Below are positions 37,059 to 46,313 of a DNA stretch of 64,000 nucleotides, one piece after another. The translations under genes and the position numbers were made by a program. The DNA is taken from assembly GCA_033239525.1 (NCBI GenBank), contig BSYO01000030.1:10747030-10811029 (forward strand). The letters run 5' to 3'. Position 1 is the first letter of the stretch; every line of letters begins with the position of its first letter. This DNA is from Nepenthes gracilis (taxonomy: Eukaryota > Streptophyta > Magnoliopsida > Caryophyllales > Nepenthaceae). The notes under the pieces are model-generated. The model ran no database searches. It was not told where the DNA came from and saw nothing but the letters and a program-made list of their open reading frames with translations.

Positions 37059-38088
37059 GTGGCAAGTCTCGACGAACGAGGAGTAGTGGGTGGGTGGTCG
37101 ACTCGTGCCACCTTACACGTCACGCCCGTATATAATTTGTTTACATCTTATACTCCAGGAGACTTTGGAGTGATAAGAATGGGAAATGAAGGAACATCTC
37201 CTGTTGTAGGCAGAGGAGATGTTGCCCTGGTCACAAATAACGGAACAAAGCTGATACTAAAGGATGTTCGTCATGTTCCTGACATCCGGCTGAATGTCAT
37301 CTCAGCCGGACGCCTGGATGATAAAGGTTATTGCAACACTTTCTGTGATGGCGAGTGGAAGCTGACAAGAGGATCTCTTGTTGTAGCAAGAGGAAAGAAG
37401 GCCTCCGGTCTGTATCAGATGAAAGCTTGTAAAGTGGCAGGAGATGTTAATGCCACAACCAGCTCTGAGACAATGAACTTGTGGCATAGAAGGCTAAGCC
37501 ACATGAGTAATGAAGGACTGTCCTGCTTAGCCAAGAAAGGCTTGATCACTGGAGAAAAGGATGAAGGACAAAAAGCGTGTCCTCACTGCTTGGCAGGAAA
37601 GCAAAGAAGAGTTTCATTCCACGGAGAGTCGTCCGGTCCAAGGGCGGAGCTCCTAGAACTAGTTCACACAGACGTGTGTGGGCCATTCAAAGAAAAGTCT
37701 TTTGGAGGAGCCCAATATTTTGTTTCTTTCATTGACGACTGCTCAAGAAGGCTGTGGGTCTACCCACTAAAAACCAAAGATCAGGTTCTTGGTGTCTTTG
37801 AGCAGTTTCATGCTCTTGTGGAGCGTCGGGACGGGAAGAAGTCAAGGCCGTCCGTAGCGACAACCCGGTGAATATTTGGGACCTTTTGATGCCTACTGCA
37901 GTCACATGGTATTAGGCATCGTAAAACACCACCAAAGACACCTCACCGAACGGGTAGCAGATCGAATGAATCGTACGCTCTTGAGAGAGTACGTTGTATG
38001 CTTTTCAAGCAAAGCTTCATGCGCTCGTTCAGGCGGCGGCACTGCACGGCGGCCTACATCATCAACAGGTCGCCCAGCAAGCCTCTAA
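37059..38088 (+). pseudogene. Copia protease remnant and integrase, frameshifted
   Basis: The protease motif is split by a frameshift. 'WVVDS' is readable at about 37,087 in one frame, while the continuing frame gives 'STRATLHVTPVYNLF', so the Asp is out of frame with the rest. The body continues 'DVRHVPDIRLNVISAGRLDD'. The integrase zinc domain is intact ('LWHRRLSHMSNEG', 'CPHCLAGKQRR') and the first core Asp is in 'VHTDVCGPF'. Near 37,857 'RSDN' is followed by a frameshift, so the second catalytic region is lost. The Glu region survives weakly as 'ADRMNRTLL' near 37,960. Confidence 0.88.
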
Positions 38089-39553
38089 TGGGTAAAGTGG
38101 CAGAAAAGATATGGACGGGCAAGGAGCCGTCCTATGATCATCTGCGAGTATTCGGATGCAAAGCATTCGTACATGTCCCTAGAGATGAAAGGACAAAGTT
38201 GGAGCCAAAGACGACTCGGTCGTCTTTTCGGGCTACGGAAGATGAACTGGGCTACCGGTTCTATGATCCAGCCACCAGAAAACTCGTCCGTTCCAGGGAC
38301 GTAACCTTTGTTGAGAATGAAACAATAGAAGACATTGACAGAAATGTCAAGTGTGACGACGTGCAAACGGGCCAGGTGGGCGCTAAAGTTGTCCGTCCGG
38401 TATCATTAGAAGGAGAGGATTCTGATCAGGAGACGATTGAGGAAAATGGAAGGGAGGTTACGGCTTCTGATGGAGTCATACCTCAACCGGCAGGGAATGT
38501 CCCTGTTAGACGGTCCTCACGAGAAAGACGGCCATCCGTCCGTCTATCTCCAAATGAATATGTAATGCTCACTGATGTTGGAGAGCCCGAGGATTATGAG
38601 GAGGCAATGAAGGATGATAGTAAAAGGGAATGGCTGGAAGCCATGAAGGAGGAGATGAGCTCCCTTCATGAAAATCACACCTATGACTTGGTAAAACTTC
38701 CTAAGGGGAAGAAGGCCCTCAAGAATAAATGGGTCTATCGCTTGAAGCAAGATGAGAATACCAAGAAGCCTAAGTACAAGGCACGGTTGGTTGTAAAGGG
38801 CTTCAGTCAACAAAAAGGGATTGACTTTGATGAGATTTTTGCCCCGGTTGTCAAAATGTCCTCCGTCCGGATTATGCTTGGCCTGGCTGCCGCCCAGGAC
38901 TTGGAGGTTGAACAAATGGATGTCCGAACGGCATTCCTCCATGGTGAACTAGAGGAGGAGATCTATATGGAGCAACCGGAGGGGTTCAAAGTCAAGGGGA
39001 AGGAGAAGCTTGTCTGCCGATTAAGGAAAAGTCTGTACGGGTTAAAGCAAGCTCCCAGGCAATGGTACAAGAAATTCGAGTCAAGTATGACGACTGTGGT
39101 ACAGCGGACGACTCGTGACCATTGCGTATTTGTACAAAAATTCTCAGATAATGACTTTGTTGTTCTCCTACTATACGTTGACGACATGTTGATCGTCGGA
39201 CGCAATAGAGATCGGATACAGAAGCTGAAGGAGCAGCTTGGACAATCATTTGCCATGAAGGACCTTGGATCTGCCAAACAGATTCTAGGTGTCAGAATTC
39301 TACGTGATCGAAAGGCAAGAAAGCTGTGGATGTCACAAGAGAATTATCTTGAGAAGGTGCTCCAACGATTTAATATGGAGAACTCAAAGCCCGTGAGTAC
39401 ACCATTAGCAAATCACTATAGGCTGAGCACTCGTCAGTGTCCGACTACGGATGACGAGAAGAAATATATGAAAGACGTTCCCTACTCATCAGCTGTAGGA
39501 AGTTTGATGTATGCTCTGGTTTGCACCAGACCGGACATTACTCATGCTGTTTG
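37998..39553 (+). pseudogene. Copia integrase C-terminus and reverse transcriptase
   Basis: A 518-codon frame. '[17 protein letters not shown]' and 'YDHLRVFGCKAFVHVPRDER' are the integrase tail. Reverse transcriptase starts near 38,650 ('KALKNKWVYRLKQDENTKKP'). It has 'RLVVKGFSQQKGIDFDEIFA', 'MDVRTAFLHGELEEEIYMEQ', 'YGLKQAPRQWYKKF' and the catalytic 'LLLYVDDMLIVG' near 39,165-39,200. It stops at a TGA at 39,551-39,553, where the family normally continues into RNase H. Confidence 0.92.
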
Positions 39554-39615
39554 AATCATAGCTTCTAAGTTTACGTCTAATCCGGAAAGGAACACGGTCA
39601 TTTGTAAAGTGGATC

Positions 39616-40150
39616 ATGAGATATATTCGAGGTACTACCAAGATATGCCTGTGTCTTGGAGGTGACAAACCTCAGTTGTTGGGATATTCAGATGCGGATA
39701 TGGCCGGAGATGTTGACACACGCAAATCCACATCAGGTTACTTGGTAAAATTTGCGGGCGGTGCAGTTTCTTGGCAATCCAAGCTACAAAAGTGTATAGC
39801 TCTATCCACAACCGAAGCTGAATACATTGCAGTCACTGAAGCCTGCAAGGAGATGCTGTGGATAAAGGAGTTCGTCCAAGAGTTAGGCATTACACAGAGA
39901 AATATGTGGTACTTTTGACATACCAAAGTGCCATACATTTATGTAAGAACTCTTCATTCCATTCCAGATCCAAGCACATTGATGTTCGATATCATTGGGT
40001 GCGAGAGGTGCTGGAGGAAGGTCTTCTGTCATTAGATAAAATTAGCACGGAAGAGAACGTTGCAGATATGATGACGAAGATTCTACCAAAAGGGAAGAAT
40101 GAAGCATGCTGCAAGATGGCCGGGCTAGCAGAGTTAACTTCTTCTTGGTC
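39616..40150 (+). pseudogene. Copia RNase H
   Basis: 'GYSDADMAGDVDTRKSTSGY' and 'LSTTEAEYIAVTEACKEMLW' are the conserved RNase H blocks. A frame change near 39,900 moves the C-terminal part ('HSRSKHIDVRYHWVREVLEE', 'ADMMTKILPKGK') into another frame. The purine tract GAGAGGGAAAG (40,151-40,161) follows, just before the LTR. Confidence 0.9.
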
Positions 40151-40163
40151 GAGAGGGAAAGTT

Positions 40164-40773
40164 TGTTGGAAATCTCTCCCATGAAGAAATTCCGGTCAAC
40201 TAAAATGTTGACCGGATGGGCGGTCAACGGAATGTTGACCGGAAGGGCTGTCAATTAAATATTGACTGGCTCTTTAAGGCATTTTCTGAGCAACTGCCTT
40301 GATTAAAGGGGAGTTGGTTGACCTGCCTATTAAGGCAACATTGGAAACCCAAGATCTTCAGCAGGCATGCGCCGTCTACAGCTTGGACTTGCCTCTTGGG
40401 AACCGTGCACCTATCACAAGGAAGATCGTGCTAGCTCAGCGGCTGAGATTATTTGTATATCCTTATATATGTGTGTGTTAGGATATACATGTATGTTAAG
40501 AAAGAGAGGACACTGAAAAACAGAGTGTGTGAGAGGAAGAAAAGAAAACAAAGGAGAGGAAGAAGGCCCGACTAAGACTGTGTGTATTTCCGCCTTACTG
40601 TTTTTATAATCTTCTTCACAAACATAGTGCAATTCTTCGGACTCATTGTCCCGTGGTTTTTCCCTTGATTCATAAGGGTTTTCCACGTAAATATCGTTTG
40701 TCATTATTCTTTCTTTCTTCCTCTTCGATCCTTGTGTGCTTGTGTCGGTAGGCCGCCTCATTTCCGGCCAACA
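40164..40773 (+). repeat. 3' LTR of the TNT1-like Copia element
   Basis: 610 bp, TGTTGGAAAT...CGGCCAACA. The U3 start carries three tandem palindromic units (40,194-40,267). The R-U5 part contains 'gtggtttttcccttg' and 'gggttttccacgtaaat'. The left edge is fixed by the purine tract, the right edge by the kinase coding sequence, which resumes at 40,774. Confidence 0.88.
40194..40323 (+). promoter_or_regulatory. W-box-like palindrome array in the LTR U3
   Basis: GGTCAA or GTCAA (inverted W-box core) and TTGACY alternate: GGTCAA 40,194; TTGACC 40,208; GGTCAA 40,222; TTGACC 40,235; GTCAA 40,250; TTGACT 40,262; and a separate TTGACC at 40,318. The first six form three 27-28 bp units, each an inverted pair. 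TTGAC[CT] is the known WRKY factor site. That it works as one here is an inference. Confidence 0.55.
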
Positions 40774-41432
40774 AAAATCAACGTAAGAAGGGTCGTCGGA
40801 GCTGTTCCTGTTGCCGTCGCTGCCCATCTCAACAATCGCTTTCTTATCCATGAGGCGACTGTCCTTATTAGCATACCGTGAAAAATCTACCCGCTCGGGT
40901 ACGTGAGGCGAGCCGCGATGCGGACCAATGCCCAGTTCACGCCGTCGAAGAACGGGTGCTGTTTTTATCTCGGTAGCACCTTTCTTGTATGCTATTCTCT
41001 TATGAGGTTCCTTCATCAGCAGCCCTCGTAGAAGGTCTCGCGCCGCCGTGCTGACTTGCGGGCCGTCGGGGAACCTGAGCGGCTGGCCGTCGGCGTTGAA
41101 GAGAGTGGCGCGATTGCCTTGCCCTTTGAAAGGAGTAGCGCCATGCAAAAGCTCGAACAAGAAGATGCCGAACGTCCACCAGCCGACTGCGCTGCCGTGG
41201 CCTTCTCCGAGGATTATTTCCAGGGCGAGATATTCGTGGGTGCCGATTTAAGGACATGGACCTCACGTTTGTTGGCTCGCCATCGATTCCGGAGAGAGCG
41301 TTGTGAACAAGCCAAGTCGGATTTGGATTTGCGGTTCTTTTTGGTAGGGAGGATGCGTGGGAAGAAAGTTGATGGTTGCATGCACCCATGCACCGCCAAC
41401 TCGTCGTCTAAAATGCCGCCGCTGCCCACTCA
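40774..41432 (-). pseudogene. AGC (D6PK-like) protein kinase pseudogene, C-terminal part
   Basis: The minus strand, in pieces across frames, has the plant AGC-VIII kinase C-lobe: 'EPTNVRSMS', then '[11 protein letters not shown]' (the activation segment, normally GTHEYLAPEI), '[20 protein letters not shown]', '[16 protein letters not shown]', '[20 protein letters not shown]' and 'GATEIK'. After this the frame slips ('[14 protein letters not shown]' replaces the HPFF block). The C-terminal tail '[15 protein letters not shown]' to 'YVDF' ends exactly at the Copia LTR. At least two frameshifts lie in the activation segment, and a stop codon precedes GTHEYL. Such kinases phosphorylate PIN auxin carriers in plants. 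This copy is dead. Confidence 0.85.
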
Positions 41433-41465
41433 GGGACGCTGCTTCGCCTGGCGAAGCAGCGTCCC
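41433..41465. repeat. Perfect 16-bp inverted repeat with 1-base loop
   Basis: GGGACGCTGCTTCGCC, a single T, then its exact complement, at the outer edge of the left arm of the Mutator-like element. The right arm has only a decayed half of it. Confidence 0.95.
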
Positions 41466-41920
41466 CTGCTTTGCCCTTTTGGGCCGTCGGATTAAACCGA
41501 CGCCCAGATTTTCGTTTTTTTTTTAAGTTTAGAAAAACATATCTGGGCCGTCCGTTAATCAACGGCTCAAATTTTAAATTTTTTTTAAAATCTGGGCTGT
41601 CGATTTTAATTCTAATGATCCGACAGTCCAGATTTTGACATAATATGGGCCGTCGGATTTTTAACACGTGGATGGTCGAGATCTATCTTCAATATGAAAA
41701 AATAAGAAATATTTGGGCCGTCGATTTCAAGACACGTGGACGGCTCAGATTGAGATTTGAAAATTTTAAAAAAAATCCCCTGATTTCGTCTTCCCCCTCC
41801 CTCCCTCACTTTCTCAAACCGTTCATCTGAAAACCCTAATCCTCTGTCATTCTCTCGTTGTCGCCGCTCGCCTTCGCCGTTCTCTCTTTCTCAGTTTCTC
41901 AAGCCCTCACCGTCGACTTT

Positions 41921-42451
41921 TGTAAAGTCCTCGGCGCACCCGTATGTAGATATTGTTTGCTTTGACCTGGGAGAACTTCGCGGCGTCTCCAGCCTACAGG
42001 CCGAGGCCTGGGAGAACTTCACGGCGTCCTCAACCTACAGGCCTTACGGTTTTGTTCCTGGCAGACGGAGTCCACCGCCCTCAAAACGCATCTACAAGGA
42101 GGTGTCCACGCCCTTATAAGGACGCTTCGTTCCCCTCCCCCAATCCAATGTGGGACACTACAATCCATCCCCCTTAGAGGCCCAGCGTCCTCGTTGGCAC
42201 ATTGAACCGGCTCTCGGCTCTGATACCATTTGTAACGTCCCTGGCGCACCCGCATATAGATATTGTCCGCTTTGACCTGTGAGAACTTTGCGGCGTCTCC
42301 AGCATACAGGTCGAGGCCTGGGAGAACTTCACGGCGTTCCCAGCCTACAGGCCTCACGGTTTTATTCCTGACAGATGGAGTCCACCGCCTGCAAAACGCG
42401 TCTACAAGGGGGGGAGGTGTCCACGCCCTTATAAGGACGCTTCGTTCCCCA
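41921..42451 (-). mobile_element. TRIM-like miniature retrotransposon
   Basis: Two direct repeats (41,921-42,135 and 42,231-42,450; about 90% alike by eye) flank a 95-bp interior. Read on the minus strand, the first LTR ends GACGTTACA and is followed by 'aa' and the primer-binding site TGGTATCAGAGC (complement at 42,217-42,228). The second LTR is preceded by the G-rich purine tract GGGGGAGGGG (complement at 42,130-42,141). There is no room for coding. A short LTR, tRNA primer site, purine tract and tiny interior define a TRIM. I found no target duplication. Confidence 0.85.
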
Positions 42452-42454
42452 TTA

Positions 42455-42850
42455 ACTCATGGGTGTCGTAAGGTCTCAAATCGGCATCTTGGGCCATCTC
42501 AATAACATGACCTTGTAAATTTAACACCTCCATTTGGGACCTCAGCATATAACATGTTTCAGGAGGCTCTAGTTCATGATTATGGTCCCCCACGAAATAT
42601 TTTATAATAACAGTCATATTCTCCTTTATTAACATGCATTCCATCCTAGTAGGACACCCACATCTTGTTTCCCAACGCGGTTGCATGACCTCCCTTCTTT
42701 TGTCAATTTCACGTTTGCCTTCTTTAGAATAAGAAAATATTCGAAATAACTCTATATTATCTTTTTTGGATTTTCTTACAGTCATTTTTCTCATAGAGAA
42801 ATCCATTTTTTGACCATATTGTTTCCAAAAATTTCAAGATCATCCATTAC
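42455..42850 (-). pseudogene. FAR1-type DNA-binding domain fragment
   Basis: The minus strand reads 'FWKQYGQKMDFSMRKMTVRK', then 'KRREVMQPRWETRCGCPTRM' and 'YFVGDHNHEL'. This is the FAR1/FHY3 zinc-binding fold (related to the WRKY-GCM1 superfamily) that begins Mutator-like transposases and the FAR1 family of light-signalling factors derived from them. The ORF runs 42,806 to 42,429, and its 3' part is cut by the TRIM. No transposase catalytic domain or SWIM finger is present. Its place between Mutator-like ends favours a transposase remnant over a host FAR1 gene. Confidence 0.82.
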
Positions 42851-43095
42851 TCTGAAATGTCATTTATATTAACAGAAGGAGTCCACTCCGCCATTGAATA
42901 TAAATTTACAAATAATTTTTTTGTATTTACAAACAATCCATTATAAACAATTTACTAATAATTTTTACTATATACACATCACAAATCCATTACAAATCTG
43001 GCCCAGATTTTCTATACCCCATCAGTTCATTTGTAAACTCACAAATCCAGATTTAACTTACAAAAAAATATTACTTATCTCCTTCATTTGTAATA

Positions 43096-43303
43096 TCATC
43101 ATTTATAATCTGGAATAATTTTTTTTTAATCTCATCATTAAAAAAAAAAACACAATTTATAATCTGGAATAATTTTTTTTTAATCTCATCATTAAAAAAA
43201 AAAAAAACACAAACCTGGGCCGTCGGTTTCATCCGACGGCCCAGATTTGTGTTTTTTTTTTAATTTTTGAAAACGATGAGATTAAAAGAAAGTTATTCCA
43301 GAT
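43096..43303. repeat. Foldback repeat inside the Mutator-like element
   Basis: A 51-bp unit ('aatctggaataa', T-run, 'aatctcatcatt', A-run) is tandemly doubled at 43,096-43,205 and then faces an inverted copy (43,245-43,303). The centre is a perfect 12-bp inverted repeat, CTGGGCCGTCGG (43,215-43,226) and its complement (43,233-43,244), with a 6-base loop. Confidence 0.88.
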
Positions 43304-44235
43304 TTCATCCGATGGCCCATATTTTCTATACACAAAACATGGATCGGGTAATGTGGAATGGCACAAAGAACGCACCCTTATTTTCTATACACAATTTCTT
43401 TGCACAGCAAACACAAACACAACGTACCGGTAATTTTTTATTATTCTTTTGAACTTTGTAATGGAAAAAAATATTCTATTAATGAAACAAATGTAGTTTC
43501 ATCTATACACCCAGATTCGAAAAAAATATTACAGGAAGAAATAAATTAATAATATTTTTTTTTCAGATTTTTCGAAGCAAAAAAAACTACAAATAGTAAC
43601 AGAAAAAATGCCATTACCTGCTCTTCGACCTCTCAGTTTTCTCAAGAATGTACAAATCAGTGGTAAGAAAGGTTGCTGATGAGTACCGGCAACAGTTCTC
43701 CAGTCCCTGCCGTCCGATGACTGAGATTCGCAGAGAGCGGCGACAGTGAGAGGCGACGGCGAAGGTTAGGGTCTTCAGAACTGAGATGATAGGATAGAGC
43801 GTTTGAGAAAGTGAGAGACGGTGAGGAGATTAGGGTTTCGTTGCGATTGCGAGAGAGATGAAAGTGAAAGTGAGGGAGGAGGGAATACGAAATTTGGGGG
43901 GCAATTATCTTAATTGTCAAAAATCATATCTCGGCCGTCCACGTGTCTCCAAATTGATGGCCCAAGATATTTTTTTTTTATTTCGTAGATTAATCTCGAC
44001 CGTTCATGTGTCAAAGATTCGACGGCCCAAATTATGTCAAAATTTCGGCCGTCGGATCTTCACATTAAAACCGACGGCCCAGATTTAAAAGCTTTTTTAA
44101 GATCTGGGCCGTCGGTTAACGGACGGTCCAGATCTGCTGTTTCTAATATTTAAAAAAAAAGGAAAATCTGGGCTGTCGGTTTGATCCGACGACCCAAAAG
44201 GGCAAAGCAGGGATGCCTGCTTCGACGGCTCAGAT

Positions 44236-45107
44236 CTACAATTTTTTTAAGGTTTTATTAATTAATAAAATAAAAATTATCGTCAGAGTTTAAATATAAC
44301 TCTAAAAAATCAACTCGAAAAAGAGTCCGATTCGATCGGGAAAAATTAAAAATCAAGTAAAAGATTGTTGTCAAACTTAAAAATCATTTCCATCTTGTTT
44401 ACTCTTACTTTCAAATGATCAAACAGCTTCGGTGATATTTAATAATATTATTAAATATAATCTTTGAAGATGATGTGAATGAATAAATATTATTAGGGGA
44501 TTCAAAAAATGTGGTTGAATTGATAACTCAAATTGAAATCATAGAAACTGAACCAAAAATAAGATGGCCGGAACGGTTTAGTTTTATTTTGAATTTGAAT
44601 TAACTACTTTTTGGGTTTTGAATTACAGGTTTTTAATTTAACCAAACATTATATACATATATTTCCATAAAATCATTTATTTTTTTTAAGTGGGTATTTA
44701 AATTATAGATTTAATATAGCTATAATTTATAATTTGTATAAATATGTTATGATACTCAAAAACCAGTGAACCAACCAAACCTATTCGATGGCTGCTCAAT
44801 TATTGCTGAACTAGTTTGATCTATCATATTAAAAAAAGATGGGCACGAAATATACTAGTAACGGTAAAATATAAATATTTGAGATATATATTTTTAATAT
44901 TTTTATGATATTTTTATAAAATATCTATCTATTTTCTATTTATTTATTTATTTTTTTACATTCATTAGTATATACCTTGTGGCAAAATGTCGTGTTATTC
45001 AAGATGTCTAAAGAAAGATTAAAAGTCAGCTAATTAACATCATTCATGGTGAATTATGAAATAGTATAGGGGATCTAAATATTTTCCTGGAAGGAAGAAA
45101 AACTGAC
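44236..45107. other. AT-rich stretch, possibly kinase intron remnant
   Basis: No coding similarity on either strand. On the minus strand it follows a good splice donor (AG|GTCAGT at 45,107) at the end of the kinase N-lobe exon, so it may be the first kinase intron. The exon that should follow, with the HRD and DFG regions, is not present before the Mutator-like element. Confidence 0.45.
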
Positions 45108-45800
45108 CTTGCAGCTTTCTCAGTAAAATACTTGTTAGGCTGCTTCTGTCGGAAAGAATGAAGATTACCGCCACCGCAGAACTCCATGACCAAACAATAG
45201 TTATTATTGGTCTCGAAATGCGTTGACGCGAACACAAGTCTGGGGGAAGAGCCCACCCTAAAAGGGCATCTTATGAGGAGGGAGCCTTCCAAACTTATAA
45301 ATTGGAGATTCTTCTTCAAGCTTTCTGATGTGAGAGTCGCATCATTCCTCACTTCTTCAACATCCACAAACCTAGGCAGCTGTACTCTACGACACTTCAT
45401 TTGACAGTTTTTACTCTGCGATACTTCGCTCCGCCCCAGCACACCGGTAGTAAGTCAGCCCTTCACAAGTAATTCTTTCAAATCAGAACCTCCGCAGATA
45501 GCCCTTTTTGAGTCGGAACTGATATCAATAAAAGTAACACTGTTGCGAGTACAAATTTGGGGGAAAGCCAACCCCAAAATGATATATTATGAGGAGGAGA
45601 GCCCCACAAACTTATAAGTTTGAGGTTTTTTTTTAAATTTTTCAATATGTAACACGCATAATGCGTATACAGAGTAGACAAGAAAGGATGGTCAAGAAGG
45701 CCAAGAATCTCCTTCTCCGTCTGCGCTCGAAGCAGCTTATTCCTACCGGCAAGGGAGACTGTTATCAGTCTCATTGCCGCCAATGTGATTGCGCCACCGA
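45108..45800 (-). pseudogene. AGC kinase pseudogene, N-lobe exon split by a TRIM
   Basis: On the minus strand 45,800-45,661 reads '[20 protein letters not shown]', then '[20 protein letters not shown]'. 45,223-45,108 continues 'FETNNNYCLVMEFCGGGNLH' and 'KQPNKYFTEKAAR'. These are consecutive parts of a plant AGC-VIII kinase N-lobe. The AMK motif that carries the ATP-binding lysine reads AMR, so the lysine is replaced by arginine. The glycine-rich loop upstream is not recognisable, because a Gypsy LTR begins near 45,890. It is the same orientation and family as 40,774-41,432 and surely the same broken gene. Confidence 0.85.
45224..45660 (-). mobile_element. Second TRIM-like element, inside the kinase exon
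   Basis: About 436 bp flanked by AATGCGT on both sides (45,217-45,223 and 45,660-45,666). Two ~118-bp direct repeats (45,224-45,342 and 45,541-45,659, roughly 70% alike) share 'tgggggaa', 'cttatgaggagg' / 'attatgaggagg' and 'aaacttataa'. On the minus strand the upstream repeat is followed by TGATATCAGTTCCGA (45,527-45,513), a decayed Met-tRNA primer site. The downstream repeat is preceded by a purine-rich GAAGAAGTGAGGAATGA. It differs in sequence from the TRIM at 41,921. Much older than that copy, judging by repeat divergence. Confidence 0.8.
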
Positions 45801-45889
45801 GTCAACCATGGCATCGAAAAAGCAGTCGAATAGTACAGCCGCCACGGAAATACCAAGATTACATCTAGCATTATATACCGAGATACTAT

Positions 45890-46290
45890 AGCATTATTAT
45901 TAGTTCCAGCTATTTCCACTGGTCCCCTCTTCCCTTTACATTTGTTGCAATTCTGTTTAGTTTGTTTAGTTTACTCTGTTACATGTGGTCTGTTGTACAT
46001 GGACGGCCTCTATCCATTTGTTACAATTGGGCTACTTATATACTGTACTGAGGCACTGTTGGGAACCAAAGAGAAATATTTCCTCTTAATTCTTTCTTTT
46101 ATTTCTTGTCCGCTTCAAACCCCTTCTTCCCTGTTTGTTTCCTTTCCTCTTCCTCTTTTCCCTCTTTGCTAAATCCTCTCTGTCTGAACTCCCTGTCCCT
46201 TCCCTTTACCCCTCTTAATCTCCTTTGAAATTTTGAGTAGTGTACCACCGGTTGCAAATCGGGTGAGAGTGCATACACATCTGCAACATT
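45890..46290 (+). repeat. Gypsy 5' LTR, probably 5'-truncated
   Basis: A CT-rich leader (46,110-46,210) ends in CTGCAACA (about 46,287). It is followed by 'tttggtgctttcattaagac', which corresponds to 'tggtacttttattgagacc' after the LTR that ends at 62,264. The start is unclear because the kinase pseudogene abuts it. Confidence 0.55.
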
Positions 46291-46313
46291 TTTGGTGCTT
46301 TCATTAAGACAAA

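Larger units (their letters stand above)
36700..40773 (+). mobile_element. 5'-truncated TNT1-like Ty1/Copia retrotransposon
   Basis: Begins inside gag at about 36,706 and continues through zinc knuckle, protease remnant, integrase, reverse transcriptase, RNase H, purine tract and a 610-bp 3' LTR. The 5' LTR, primer site and gag N-terminus are missing. The zinc knuckle, 'STTEAEYIA' and 'YSDADMAGDVDTRKSTSGY' resemble TNT1/Tork-type elements. The right end falls within the last codons of the AGC kinase pseudogene. The base sequence AAAAT next to the LTR should be one half of the target duplication, but its partner is lost with the 5' end. Confidence 0.92.
41433..44235. mobile_element. Mutator-like element with long inverted ends
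   Basis: The sequences at 41,433-41,830 and 43,800-44,235 are inverted copies of each other. For example, 'cctgctttgcccttttgggc' at 41,465 matches the complement of 'gggcaaagcagg' near 44,200, and repeated 'gggccgtcgg' / 'ccgacggccc' words run along both arms. Between them lie a FAR1-type fragment (minus), a TRIM and a smaller foldback repeat. Long inverted ends with a FAR1-domain transposase fragment point to a Mutator-like element. I could not define a 9-bp target duplication. Confidence 0.75.

Noticed and set aside
38544..38942. 132-codon minus-strand frame
   Set aside because: Antisense shadow of the Copia reverse transcriptase.
41263..41667. 134-codon minus-strand frame
   Set aside because: Runs across the Mutator-like arm into kinase DNA. 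Only its last ~30 codons correspond, in one of several frames, to the kinase pseudogene.
41953..42505. Repeated frames reading 'GRTSRR-QPTGLTVLF'
   Set aside because: The two similar peptides arise because the TRIM LTR is present twice; they are not a protein repeat.
42429..42806. A functional FAR1/FHY3 transcription factor gene
   Set aside because: Only the N-terminal zinc-binding domain is present, inside Mutator-like ends and cut by a TRIM.
40774..45800. A working AGC kinase gene with a long intron
   Set aside because: The catalytic lysine is arginine, the HRD and DFG motifs are absent, and frameshifts and a stop lie in the activation segment.
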